Part shown: piece by piece, positions 20,961 through 31,949 of the stretch
How the letters are laid out: the number at the start of each line of letters is the position of its first letter
Position numbering within the stretch: position 1 is the stretch's first letter
Assembly: GCA_026419785.1 (NCBI GenBank)
Contig: JAODTK010005836.1
Span: 434,001-498,000, forward strand
Reading direction: 5' to 3'
Source of the DNA: Sclerodactyla briareus
Lineage: Eukaryota > Echinodermata > Holothuroidea > Dendrochirotida > Sclerodactylidae
DNA length: 64,000 nt
Made by a program: the position numbers and the translations under genes
Notes under the pieces: generated by a model
Told to the model about the DNA's origin: nothing
Database searches by the model: none
What the model saw: the letters and a program-made list of their open reading frames with translations, nothing else

Positions 20961-22936
20961 GGTCATATCAGAAAATATCAGTATATTGGTACGTTAATGC
21001 ACCTCCGCCCACAAGTTTCAATTGAATTTCTACGGTAAGCTACTTGGGTTGTGGCCAATTGGTGGTGTTTGCGAACGATGTTGGCCCTAGGCCAAATGTG
21101 GGCCTATGGCCATAATGTGAATCATCAAAATGCTTTTTTCTTTACACAGGATGGTGTTAATGTTTAGTCATTAGGACGGATGTCCTCTAATAGCCGTAGC
21201 CTCCAGAGTTCTCCAGGCGAATTTTGGACTTGCGGCCAGTGCAGCCCAAATCCGGCCTCATCTTGTGCAAATCCATCAAAAATGCTTCTCATCCTACCAA
21301 TTTTTTAGTGCCTAATCCTTGTGTTCTGATCATAATGATGGACTACCTACAGATTTTTCTGGTCAAAAGTTGTTAACGGGGCATAATAAACTATCAGTGA
21401 AAAAACTGAAAAATCTGCAAAATGCTTTTCCCTCTCCAGATTTGTTGGATTCCCCGGAACTCTGTCCACATCTATCACAGAATGATGGTAATGATGGTTG
21501 AGGTTTAAGTGTCAGGCTTCATAAAAGGCTATTCTAAAATAGTGCATATTTTCATAAATTAATCGAATAATGATGTTGAAAGTTTATTGTCTGCAGCATT
21601 TTGTCTTACAACTAATAGACCATTGGCCGTTTGTGATAACTGAGACATTCGCTGCCAGGTAACTTGAATTTACACCCGGTGCCTGTCACTGGTACCCATA
21701 CTTACTTATTAACTATGTGATTTTGTCATCTGTCACACTTTCATAACCCAGTATCAAATATTGACTCTTGACTTGTATTCCATTCCCCCCAATTCTAGCC
21801 ACCATCTGTAATTCTATTTAGCTGAAAGTGGGTTAACACCCTTCTCTGGTCATCCTTCCTATTAACTTCTAGAGCAGAGAAGACCTCGTTTCTCTTTGTA
21901 CCTAGCTGCCATTGTCTTATTTTTTTTTGATGGGAAGTTGGGGGAGGGACAACCTTGGACCTGCTTCTACAATTTCATCACCTAGTGACCCGTGTAGTTG
22001 TATATTAATTGATCACTATACAGGGTCTGTGGTTCATGCCACATTGCCAGGAATGGGGCTTTTGAGAGTTAACTGGGTTTTGCTAGGTGCATTAGGTCTG
22101 TGGTCTTGGTCACAGCCAATGTACCTTAAGTTTCTGGCGGAGCTGGGCCATGGGATTGGCAGCTACCTTTCAGCCTGTGGTGATCTGTACCATCCAAAAT
22201 GACACATACCCTGGCTCTCCATACTCCTCCAAGTTAAGCTAGTCCTAAATTATCTTCTTATTCATTCTATTTTGAGGGTGCCCACCCCATTGCCTATTTT
22301 GTTCCAAGCATGAGAACAACATATGTTATTCGCATATAGTCAATTTTAGTCTATTTGGTCATTTTGCCAATTTTTTGTGATTGCCCCATCTTCAAACATG
22401 TTACAGAGACTGCATTGCCAGTCATTCCTACTGTTTTTTTTTTGAACCTTACTACAGCCATGTGGCTTCTGTCAACGGCCTATTCCTCCCTCAGTATAAA
22501 TTGGATAAACATTTTTGGTCAGTATTAATATATGACCAATTGGAAAACCCTAGGGTATTCATCTAGTGGTCTATCGGAATTATTTTGGCCAAATTGAATT
22601 CATACACAAACTTCCACACTGAACTGGGACATCTTTGACCATATGAAGGTCATTTAAATGGGCACAATAATAGGCCGTTGTGTGGAATGCCGTTTTTCCT
22701 TTCAATTGGTCATGCTTGTATGGATGATGGACTAACTGAGTAACAATGTTCATTGACTGCTAGCACATTTTTGACCCTATGACAATCAAGGTCAACGTCC
22801 TTACAGAGGCATAATATGCCATTGTTTGAAATTGCCTTTTTTGGCCTGATAATGTTGAGCCTTTAGTCACATTATTGTACATCGTGTTTGTATAATGTGC
22901 GGTTTGAGCTATAGCACCATTGGTGCTCTAGTTCAG

Positions 22937-23047
22937 GTTTGTCTCTGTGACATTTTTGGATGTGATAATGGAGGGTCCCTGCCTGGAGAATTCGGACGGA
23001 GAGAGTCTGTGTATGTCCTCCTGGGTTCAGTGGGGTCCTATGCGAGG
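22937..23047 (+). CDS. EGF-like domain exon E9 (frameshifted)
   Basis: Seen: donor GTAAGT and an acceptor AG (gttcag) that lies three bases beyond the end of the mobile element at 22931. The 111 bp match the exon at 23579 in length. The first part reads CLCDIFGCDNGGS. An extra C and a two-base loss shift the rest, but across frames one finds CLENSDGE, VCVCPPGFSG and LCEG, covering all six cysteines. Closest to exons E1 and E3. Inference: a real EGF module damaged or miscalled at about three places, whose upstream splice signal was altered by the element insertion. Confidence 0.6.
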
Positions 23048-23298
23048 GTAAGTGATGTTAATGTCAGATTGGCTGTTCCAGGGACCACCCTGATTGTCTC
23101 TGTAGTGAAGGAAACGGAAAATGTCTGCATATTCCCTGTTGGTACCAACCGACTACGCCGAAGATTGTAATTGATGAGTCTAATCATAAAGGAATCATAC
23201 CTCTACCTATAGTAGGAAGCGAATCAGATGTGACCTTCTAAATAGGGCCACTGATCCCAGCTATTTAACATTCAAACAGGCCCCTCGATTCATGTCAC

Positions 23299-23329
<31 letters not shown>

Positions 23330-23341
23330 TATAATAATATA
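23299..23341 (+). repeat. (AAT)n microsatellite
   Basis: Uninterrupted AAT units for about 32 bp, then imperfect. It lies in the intron between the EGF exons at 22937 and 23579. Confidence 0.95.
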
Positions 23342-23578
23342 ATTGAGCCGCACTAGTTCTACATTGATGTGCCATCATCTCAGGTATCGATACTGCGTCG
23401 TGGCGGTGGAACCAATAGAAAAAGTATAGGGAATTTTACTGATGCGGTGGGAATGTTAACTATTATATTGCTATATTGTACAGAGATATAACGAAGTGGT
23501 TAGGAGTACATGGAGCGACAATTTTTGAGGAGGTGGGTAAAGCTCCGTCCTTTTTCAAGCCTTTGATCATCATTGCAG

Positions 23579-23689
23579 GTCATTTATGTGACTTCTTGGG
23601 ATGTGCTAACGGAGGAACTTGCAAGGCGAACGATTCCGGCGACCGCGTCTGCTTCTGTTTGCCTGGTTTCTGTGGAGAGCTTTGTCAAT
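23579..23689 (+). CDS. EGF-like domain exon E10 (intact, seven cysteines)
   Basis: Seen: acceptor gatcatcattgcag and donor GTGAGT enclose 111 bp, open in phase 1-1, 37 residues. C1-C3 lie in HLCDFLGCANGGTC and C4-C6 in RVCFCLPGFCGELCQ. Spacing is C-x4-C-x5-C-x9-C-x-C-x8-C. The usual PGFSG is PGFCG, so there is one extra, unpaired cysteine between C5 and C6. That cysteine could form an intermolecular disulfide or simply be a substitution. No calcium-binding signature. Together with 7442-7555 this is the best evidence that the array encodes a real protein. Confidence 0.83.
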
Positions 23690-25550
23690 GTGAGTAGCTT
23701 TTGATGTTTCCTAGACCGATAAAATGGAAATTTGAATCGAATCCTACAAGAAAAACAAGAAGCTGACAAACTTTACCGTGACGGCGGAAACAGGCTCCTA
23801 CGAGTGTTTATACTTGGCTTCTAAGGCTACAAACTCTCTGACGCTAAGACACGGCCCACCTTAAGTTTGCTCTGGTTATTCAGTACCTTTCGATTTCCCA
23901 GTGTCTGGCTACTATCCTTTGTCTCTACGGACTGGACGGCAGGGCAAGTCGGCTGACTAGACTGGTTACGTTTTCATCAAATGTAATATTTCCCCTATTA
24001 CTAGTTGAATAGTAGTCAAACCGCTTCTCATGCTGCATGTTTCCCATTGCATTCAGTACAACGACATGTTGACATTAGCTGACCTGACCCAAAACGATGA
24101 GGCTAATGTACTCATCTTAAGAAACTTACATACTAAGTATGAGCTCCCATCATCTTGACCAGGTCGGGTTACCGTGTTCAAAAGCAAAAATGTGACGAGA
24201 GTTCTACAAAAATAGCGCCTCCTCTATAAATAGCGCCTATCATGGGTCCATGTACCCATCATGGGGGAACACTCATATCATATCAATCTGAGGTTCAGCC
24301 GTTTCGGTGGGGTCGAGTTATCGTGTTTAACAGGGTAAAGTGACCAAAAAGAGTGTGACTTGAAAAATTTCATATTTTCGAGGAAAAAAATGACAGGACT
24401 CCTTCTAGAAACATTTCTCATGTACTCGTCGCGAGAATGCTTAACACAGGAATTCAACTTGATCAGACTAGGCATTCTGGACTCGTTTTCACGGGGATTT
24501 CTAGATGTTGGCCTCTGGTGAAGTCCGATGACTTCTGATCAGACCCCAAAACAATAATGACACACACGCATAAACAAATTCAATTGCGCAGATTGTCTAG
24601 GGATCAAGAACAGGTGGGCGATCCCGAATTTACAATCTTGTTAACTTATTTGTCATTTCTTCGTTTGGCAATTCTGACACAGAAACAATTCAAACCGTAG
24701 TATGACCTCTCACTTCATCCCGAACTAATCCGAAGTTGTTTCGATCACCAAATATCTTGAAGCAACTGTCAGAACAGTTGTTATAATCAATAAATTTCTC
24801 AGAAATTGTGACGAGATGAGACATTGCCTTGAGAGGCCAATTCCCCCCCCCCCCAAAAAAAAAAGGGAAGAAAAAAACTGAAAAAAAATCGTCCTTTTTG
24901 TCGAAAATTCGTGCATTTTGCTTCGTAGACAATATGTGTAATACCTGGTGCTGTATGAACTAATTAAAGCTAATTAGTCTGTGAGTAGAAAGGGGTGGGC
25001 TGTTTTCGAATTTGAATGGGACCAGTAGGCTAAACAAAGAGGACGTGTAAGTATAAGAAAGGCAAATATTACTCATGGAGGTGGTACCCAGGTAAGTGTT
25101 TCGATGTATTAATGGCACACCCATATTGTATGAGTCATTCAGCCATTTCGATCTCTGGAGAATCGGTAAAAATCAAAATTGGCAAAAAATGGCTTTCTGA
25201 ACATTATTTTCCCCATTGTCGTGTAACGTGTATTTTGTGACATTTTAGTCAAACGTCTAAATACAAACAAACTATTCTCGTTAAAAACATCAATAATCCA
25301 ACGGATTTTAAACATATACACTTATTTTCAACGCTTTTCGACGTTATTACTGCACACACTATTGCTGTTATATGGATCCATCCCAGTATGGATGCCCAAC
25401 GCCGCATAAAATATCACCAGAGCAACTGTTGCTATAACGATCATCAACAGTAAATATAAGTGAGATGCCAACGTTACATCGAATACCCATCTCTACGGGG
25501 TTCTTTTTTCACAAATGAGACAATGCCATATTTGTTCCTACTTTTATCAG
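23690..25550 (+). other. intron with inverted repeat R
   Basis: About 24060-24560 is repeat R in inverted orientation (gctgacctgacccaaaacgatgaggc, gtgttcaaaagcaaaaatg, ctggtgaagtccgatgacttctgatcagacccc). A C-run then A-run lies at 24843-24864. No exon recognised. Confidence 0.45.
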
Positions 25551-25643
25551 TGGAGGTAACAACTCCAATCATCTCACGACAATTTCCTCCTGTGGCCACG
25601 TCTACGAGAACAGTCTCAACAGCAGTTCCAGAGAGGAAAATTG
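25551..25643 (+). CDS. Ser/Thr/Pro-rich linker exon L8 (intact)
   Basis: Seen: acceptor ttcctacttttatcag and donor GTTAGT enclose 93 bp, open in phase 1-1, 31 residues. It starts VEVTTPIISRQFPPV and continues ATSTRTVSTAVPERKIG. It is longer than the other spacers and ends in the same I-G split codon. Neighbours: EGF exon at 23579 upstream and the short cysteine-rich exon at 26649 downstream. Inference: spacer of the same mosaic protein, a candidate O-glycosylated segment. Confidence 0.65.
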
Positions 25644-26648
25644 GTTAGTAATCCTTCGAAGTAACATTTACATGGAGAGGCGAGGTCAGAGCGTTCTATT
25701 CTCTAGTGAAAGTCTGAGAGGGCAATGTCGTCTATGACTCGTGCAACCAAATTTGGGTGTACCCTACATATTACCTTTGGCGTGGCTATGTTGTTCGAGG
25801 TCCTGGCCAATTTCTTGGTACCTGTAAATGCGAATGCTGTACGTCAGGAGTTCATGAAGCCTAGTAAGGCTCATTCAGGAACCCTGGCGATAACTCGCAT
25901 TCTCTTCTCGACTATTGCTCAGATGATATCAAGGATAGAGTGATCCAATTGTAACCTGCTCCTGGGACCGTCGTTTACGTCCACTTACTCACTCCGAAAG
26001 TAACGATCAGTGAACTGGTGACTCCAGACTCTGACCACTTCTCCGACCTGTAGGAGAATGGGTTAAAGTCAACGTGACTGCCCTCATCGACTAAACAGAC
26101 TTCTTGCAAATATCCCAATCAAACCAAAATCAAATCCAGTTTAATTCATTTACATCCGAGTGAATACCTATTTATCGCTCTCTGTTATCATGAGACAAAA
26201 ATGCACTATTTAACTAGTCTCCGCCCTGACGTCATAGATTCCTCGCATATCCCAAGGCACATTTAATTAGCGCAACGAGGGAACGTGCTGGGACCTCCAA
26301 ATTTGGAGTGTGGGGATTTGAAATGTCATAATTAAACCTGTACTTATTCGAAGGGAATCTGTTACATTACCGTTGCCTTCAACAGAAAAAGAAAATGGAA
26401 AAAAAAAACAAGAACAAGGGCTTATTGTTGCTTTGCTGCGCATTTGACAACCCGTCTATTGAGTTTATTGTTCGATCAATGGACCATGAATATGCCTTAT
26501 TTTGATACCAGTTAACGAGAACTGTACTCAGTTGAATAGAGTAGCGACCAATGCTTCATTAGCTGCATAATTCCCATGTCGTCAGTTTCACGTATATTAT
26601 AGCAGCCAAACAACTAAAACGTGTTTTGTTTTTCTTTCTCCCACGCAG
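25644..26648 (+). other. intron, nothing recognised
   Basis: No repeat family or exon recognised. A 72-codon frame at 25725-25943 resembles nothing I know. Confidence 0.35.
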
Positions 26649-26712
26649 CCTGCAGCAACACTGAGAAATGTCCCTCCGCGGATGGTTCTCAACAAGTCCA
26701 TCTGTCAGTGTG
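26649..26712 (+). CDS. short cysteine-rich exon C-a
   Basis: Seen: strong acceptor tttctttctcccacgcag, then ACSNTEKCPSADGSQ. After a one-base slip the sequence continues KSICQC before a weak donor GTTTGT. Pattern C-x5-C-x10-C-x-C. A related pattern is in the exon at 27535. Family knowledge: C-x(n)-C-x(about 10)-C-x-C repeats resemble the cysteine motif in the C-terminal part of VEGF-C/D and in Balbiani-ring-type proteins. The resemblance is by spacing only. Inference: two consecutive exons of a repeated cysteine module following the EGF/linker region, possibly in the same gene. It cannot be read through as written. Confidence 0.45.
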
Positions 26713-27534
26713 GTTTGTACAGTATTCTATTATATATTATCATATTAAATATTCGATAGCGTGGGGGGGGGTGTCCCACATGTTACCGCTGTCGGTCGGG
26801 GTCTTCCATTACTACACTGACACAATCATCTGTTGAAGGCTGGGGTCCTTAGCGGCAATATACAAGAATATATCGAGCAAGAGGAATAGGTCTGTAATTA
26901 GCATACTGCATGTGCAACAGGCGCCTTCCAATTCTCCCCCATAGTTTTGCATAGTTGGTGTGTGTTTCCGCCGCAATTTCGCAATTGATATATCACATTG
27001 AGGACGGCAACATAACAGACGGAATTGTACCCCGCATTCTCTTTGCGCAAGCTGTTCATGTCTCTTAATACTTGCTGCAACACAATGTATTTTATAGGTA
27101 ACTGCAGGAGGAGGCGAGTGCTACGCTATGTGGGAAGAGGAATAACACACGTCGCGTCACTCCAAGGACAATTTAATCACCACTAGAATGGTGCTCCGTT
27201 TATTCTCTGTTAGTCACAGCGACAATTTCAAGAAGGGAGATGATGACCAGTTGCTATTCATCAAGAAAATATAGGTCTATTCGGAATAATGTTCACTTCC
27301 TCAGCGATTAATATTTAGCCCATTGCTCAGTTCTAAAGACCTTTGTTATATTTTGATCTAATCTCAGTGTTTTTCAGTTATGGTTTATGTTTGTAATGTA
27401 ATGAGTAATTTTGTTGTGATATTAAAGTCTTGTCATCATCACATATTTCCGTTTGTGGAGAATGTGTACTACAAGTGGCAACGTGAAAGGTAATTCCAAT
27501 TCCCGGAAACCCATGCTCGTTTCTCCTTTCGCAG
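26713..27534 (+). other. intron between the two cysteine-rich exons
   Basis: Nothing recognised apart from a short G-run near 26763. Base composition is like the neighbouring introns. Confidence 0.35.
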
Positions 27535-27598
27535 GTGTGCTAAAGTGAGAAAGTGTCTTCATCCTCGCAAATACTTCAACCCGGCGACTTGCGGCTGC
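27535..27598 (+). CDS. short cysteine-rich exon C-b
   Basis: Seen: acceptor tttctcctttcgcag and donor GTAAGT enclose 64 bp. One frame reads CAKVRKCLHPRKYFNPATCG followed by a final C: pattern C-x5-C-x11-C-x-C, close to the exon at 26649. The N-P-A-T-C-G-C end is what VEGF-C/D-type and related cysteine repeats look like. The phase of the entry (two bases carried in) and exit (none) does not match the 1-1 rule of the EGF exons, so a base may be missing at each end. No further exon was found downstream before the retroelement relic. Confidence 0.5.
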
Positions 27599-27817
27599 GT
27601 AAGTTTTTGTTTAATTTTTGTGATTCCGTCCCTTCCCTCTCCTCACTCCACCAGCTATTAAACAATACTCGACATAATACCTTGGTACCGATGTTGGCGC
27701 ACCGTTTGATGACATCTCTATCAAAGGCCTTGCATCCTTTCCTCCAATGGGACCCAGTTGACAGGATGTAAGTCGTCAGTTCATTTACGGTGATAATTCA
27801 GCCGTTGTCCCAAAATA

Positions 27818-28480
27818 TTGCTTCTGAATCCTATATACCGGGAACCAAATGACGACATTGTGCATGTGCACCGACAATCGAACCACCCACCCAACGTGCT
27901 AAAAAAAAACCTGCCTACTGCGATCGGAAGGCGCATCTCAGAGCTATCATCCTCCGAAGAAATATTTGACCGAGTGGCCCCTGCCTACGCAGAAGTCCTG
28001 AAGACCAGCGGGTATGACGAGCCAATGCGATACGAGGACGCGGGCGACTTTCAACAAAAACAATCTAAAGTAAGCTATAGCGCGATGAAGAACATGTCAA
28101 ACATGATAAAGTCTCACAACAGTAAAATAACGGAAAATACCGATGAGCAGCCCCAAACTAGAGCGTGCAATTGATGACACAGTATCCTACATAGGCTTGG
28201 TTGGCGGACCTTTAGGGTTATGATAACCTCATCAAGTCGTTCAGGCACGAGCGGTATGAGAATGAAACTGAACTATCTAGATACATCTGGGGCCTGGAGA
28301 GGGAGGGGTGGCGTATTCTATCAAGTGGGAGATAGTGCGCGGTCCAACACCCATGAGTAACTCGGGTCAATGCAACTTGCGCCTCGAAGAAAAAATCGCC
28401 GTTATCGGCAAGGGCCAAAAATCAATAAACGAACCGAGAATTATTTTCGACCTGTCGCCACGACAAAATAAAGAAGCCAG
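27818..28480 (+). mobile_element. Penelope-like retroelement relic (RT end + GIY-YIG)
   Basis: Seen: an open frame (27818-28171) with YREPNDDIVHVHRQSNHPPN, RRISELSSSEEIFDRVAPAY and KVSYSAMKNMSNMIKSHN. These blocks match my recollection of the conserved region after the RT in GIY-YIG-bearing retroelements of invertebrates. The family's usual NIIWFNPP block between them is absent. Next, in shifted frames, come YIGLVGGP (28188), SFRHERYENETELSRYIWGL, IKWEIVR and CNLRLEEKIAVI: a GIY-YIG endonuclease in order. Several frameshifts and the lost block make it dead. Family knowledge: Penelope-like elements combine RT with GIY-YIG. The exact clade is not resolved. Confidence 0.72.
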
Positions 28481-28590
28481 CGGACCAGGCGAGGTGGTGA
28501 AGGTGACCTGTTCCGTTGTTGTGTGCAGTCAGTTGCCTGACGATCGCCGTAGCAGTTATACGTGCGTGAAACTCTGAGTAATAATTCACT

Positions 28591-28678
28591 AATATATATC
28601 TATCTATATATATATATATATATAATATATATATATATATCTATATATATATATATCTATATATATATATATAATATA

Positions 28679-28716
<38 letters not shown>

Positions 28717-28762
28717 TATATATATAGATATATATATATATATATATAATATATATATATAA

Positions 28763-28809
<47 letters not shown>

Positions 28810-28817
28810 TATATATA
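28591..28817. repeat. (AT)n microsatellite
   Basis: About 225 bp of TA dinucleotides with recurrent TAATA and ATCTA interruptions. It encodes only spurious Tyr-Ile frames on both strands. Confidence 0.97.
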
Positions 28818-31800
28818 CCCAGTAAAAATACGAAATACGTTGGGCGTTGGGTAACACTGTAAAACCTCCTCGTTTTTTCAGTCGTATTCACTGAATCGAT
28901 TGTTATCAACAGAATTACGAGTGAGTAATAATTAGGTTTGCAGTATGACCGAATTGACTGTGAGTTCGCTCTTTGGGCTTTCCACATTGCATTATCTAAT
29001 AATTTTTCCCAGAAGAGATGCGGCTCTATAGAGTAGGAAATGTTACTAGTTACCAGGCTGAACTCACAAGTGTACATACCCTCTAGGAGTTTCATAGGTC
29101 TGCCGTACATACGTGTGTACCACATTCATTCCGCTTATCCCACTATAATTGCCACTGATTGTTTATCGTTGTTGTTATTTCTGCGTTGATTATTACTATT
29201 ACTTGTATCGACCTTTATTGTGTTTGTACCTATCTCTATTGTCTTTGTTAACCTCCGCTTCATACCGCTAAAAATGGGGTTGTGCATCTTGCCAAAAGCC
29301 AATAAACCTTCCATCGTAACTATCGTAGGCAGCATTCGGATAATTTTCCCTCAGGTGAATCTCGACCGATGCTCCGTGTACTGGCCTTTCCCTCATTACC
29401 ATTACCAATAATGTTGCAAATCTCTCAACAATAGCTGGTAACTGTCTGTAATCGGTGATGTTATTTCTTTGTCCGCAGGCACGAAAGAGGAGATATGTGA
29501 AGTAGGTCTCTACTTCGATTCCCTGGCGTGTAAGGCAGTAGTACTCCGAAGTGATTCGCACAGTCAGTATATATAGGGTTGGCCCAGCATAATTGATCTG
29601 TTCCCGTTAACCGAATTGTTAGCCCAGTTTGAAGGAGAGAAACAGAGCTTTGTTCCGAATACCTACCAGACGTAGAAATCCATGCAACGTCCGATAGAAA
29701 CCTTCCCCCACGGGGCAAAGGGTCCATTCACTATTCACGGTAATGCGAAATGTGTGTATTCCTATCATGTATCATCCTCATGGGAGCTGTGGCACCCTAA
29801 TTTTGCCTAATTCTACGGCACAACCTGATTACCTCTCCCTTATATGGATTTATTATTTAGTCACGTATGACTGGATTTTATAAATTAGGAATCAGATCCT
29901 TCCTTATTTAAATATAAGTATATTTTTTGAGCTGAGGTGAAATGAAACTAAATTTGGGTACTTTGAGCATGTCAGTTTGCTCCTATGGTAGAATTTGGCA
30001 GAAATGAACAATTTTAAATCCAAATGGGCGTCATTTCATGAATAGATAGACAAATGGCTCAGCGATTTAGAATGTGATAAAGTGAATGCTCTACGACACA
30101 TCAGCAATAACTTTTGGAACAATTACCAAGTTGTCAAAGATTACATCTCATGTAGACGCGAGGAACGTTAAAGGATAATCTACAGAGGAAATATTAATTT
30201 AATCTTACCGAATATTGAAGTGCTCGCGTGCTAAACCTTGTAACATTGTAACATTACCACATTATCTTATTCGCGTGAGTATCTGTTGAAATTCAAACGA
30301 CAACAAAAATCCACTCCCGATTTAGTTGAATAATGGATGTTGAGGAACGATTCTAAGGAAGTCCGAGCATGGTAAGTACTCTAGCCAAGAATCTCCAGAT
30401 ACTTCGTTCAAAAGAAAAAAAAATGTGTCACGCCCTGAAGAGACTTTTGATACGGCTTGTGCCACAATTAACACTCGGGAACTCAGTGCTCGCAACTTCG
30501 TTCGTTTCATTGGAAAAAACTTCAAACTGGTGATCTTTTCGTCCCAAGCAACCCGAGGGGCGCACTTATAAGGTTCAGTGAATGAATTTGGTTGGTTGTT
30601 ACATCAAAAGGTGAGTACGGTAGCACTGGATGCGGTTCTTTGTAAGGATAGGATCCCATAAGAGCGGATGCTGGATGGATAGCGATATATTGGCGGGTTA
30701 GGATTTGAGATGGAGAGCGGGGGAAAAAATAATTGAAACAGCCTGGAATGGAACGAGCGCTGCATGGATAAGCTGTAAATTGACTCCAATCAGTCAATCT
30801 AGGGGACATCAATATGATGGTAGTCTCAAGACTACTCATTTTGAGTAACTCTGAACAGGGTTTCGTTAGAGTGTATGTACCACAGCAAAATTATTCTGTG
30901 AAATATCTTCTCATTAACGCTCTTATCTATGAGTTTGGACCCTTTTAACTCATCACACAGCCTAATCCCTCCCGAAAATTGACCCACTTTTGGAACAACG
31001 ACAAAACTTCTGAATCCTAGCATCATGGGTCTGCACAGCGTGCCATGTTCTCTATTTTTTCATTCGACAGAAACCTTGGCTCTACATGAAGAGGCGCTCG
31101 GCGACGTCATATAAAGAAATGCCTATTATAAGAAAATAGCCGGTATGTATGTAGGCCTACGTCTCAAGCCAATTTTATTGAGATGGAATCCATACAAAGT
31201 GCGTGGACGCCTCCTAGTTGTCTCTTTATCATTTTGATTGCGTAGTCTGCTGTATACCAACGACATACTCTCGTCGCCCCCCCCCCCCCCCCACACTACT
31301 CTCGTCGCCCCCCCCCCCCCCCCCTCCCCACACTTCTTCTTTCTTTTCCTGTTTGGTCCTCCCCTAACACCGAAGCCAGCTCTAAGCTAATGTTCGATGC
31401 ACTATCACGATGTGATAAAGTCTAGGACATATGTGAGTGTAGCGCTACCCTTAACTATTTCCTGAAACTAGGCCTATTTGTGACATCAATATTATGTATC
31501 TCCGTTCGGTATAAGGAGCTTGAAGTTTTATTGACTACTACTATTTTCTGTTACTGTCTTTCAGCCTTGGAAGATCGGGACGAATCAAGACGAAATTTCA
31601 TACGGCAGAATCATCGCGGCAATTATTGCGTGGATTTATTTTACGTGTACAGCATAGACATAGCAATCTAGCTCGGTTTTTGCAACTAGTAGTAATTACA
31701 TGCCAACAAAGTCATAACAGCTGTCATCGTAGCCTGTTTTACTAATTCACCTTAGTAAAACGATTTTACATAAGAAAACGTTCTATCAGCTAGCTATGTG

Positions 31801-31949
31801 ATGGATTATTCTAGAACCACGGGGAATTCTTTGAAGCCCTCTTCTTCCCATTTTAAGCCTTTGTACTAGGCTAGCGCTTTATTCCAAAATCAAATTCAAG
31901 AAAGAGCGGGCGGGATATTTTGCTTCAATCACTAATTGTTTAGTCCCGT
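28818..31949. other. no gene recognised; C-run duplication inside
   Basis: Short open frames on both strands (up to 105 codons at 30522-30839, minus) match nothing I know. At 31262-31326 the unit actctcgtcg followed by a long C-run is tandemly repeated twice. Confidence 0.4.

Larger units (their letters stand above)
19735..22931 (+). mobile_element. Helentron/Helitron2-like non-autonomous element X
   Basis: Seen: the left end TTAGCTCAACC forms a perfect 11 bp hairpin (19738-19763, loop tatg). Next comes a (CTAT)n tract. The body has degenerate modules rich in GGGCCC. The right end has a 7+1+7 palindrome AGCACCATTGGTGCT (22913-22927) followed by CTAG and a flanking TT. The left-terminal TTAGCTCAA-CC motif recurs inverted just inside the right hairpin (22901-22911), an asymmetric inverted-repeat layout. 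An inverted copy at 55813-62386 shares both ends. Family knowledge: asymmetric terminal repeats, a 3' hairpin, internal tandem or microsatellite repeats and insertion at TT describe Helentrons and their non-autonomous derivatives. No Rep or helicase is visible. The family assignment is inference. Confidence 0.6.

Noticed and set aside
28562-29125. Tyr-Ile repeat proteins on both strands
   Set aside because: They are translations of an (AT)n microsatellite. The same holds for 42395-42763.
30522-30839. 105-codon minus frame (SLETTIILMSPRLTDWSQF) as a gene or LINE piece
   Set aside because: I cannot match it to any known motif, and no neighbouring frame supports it.
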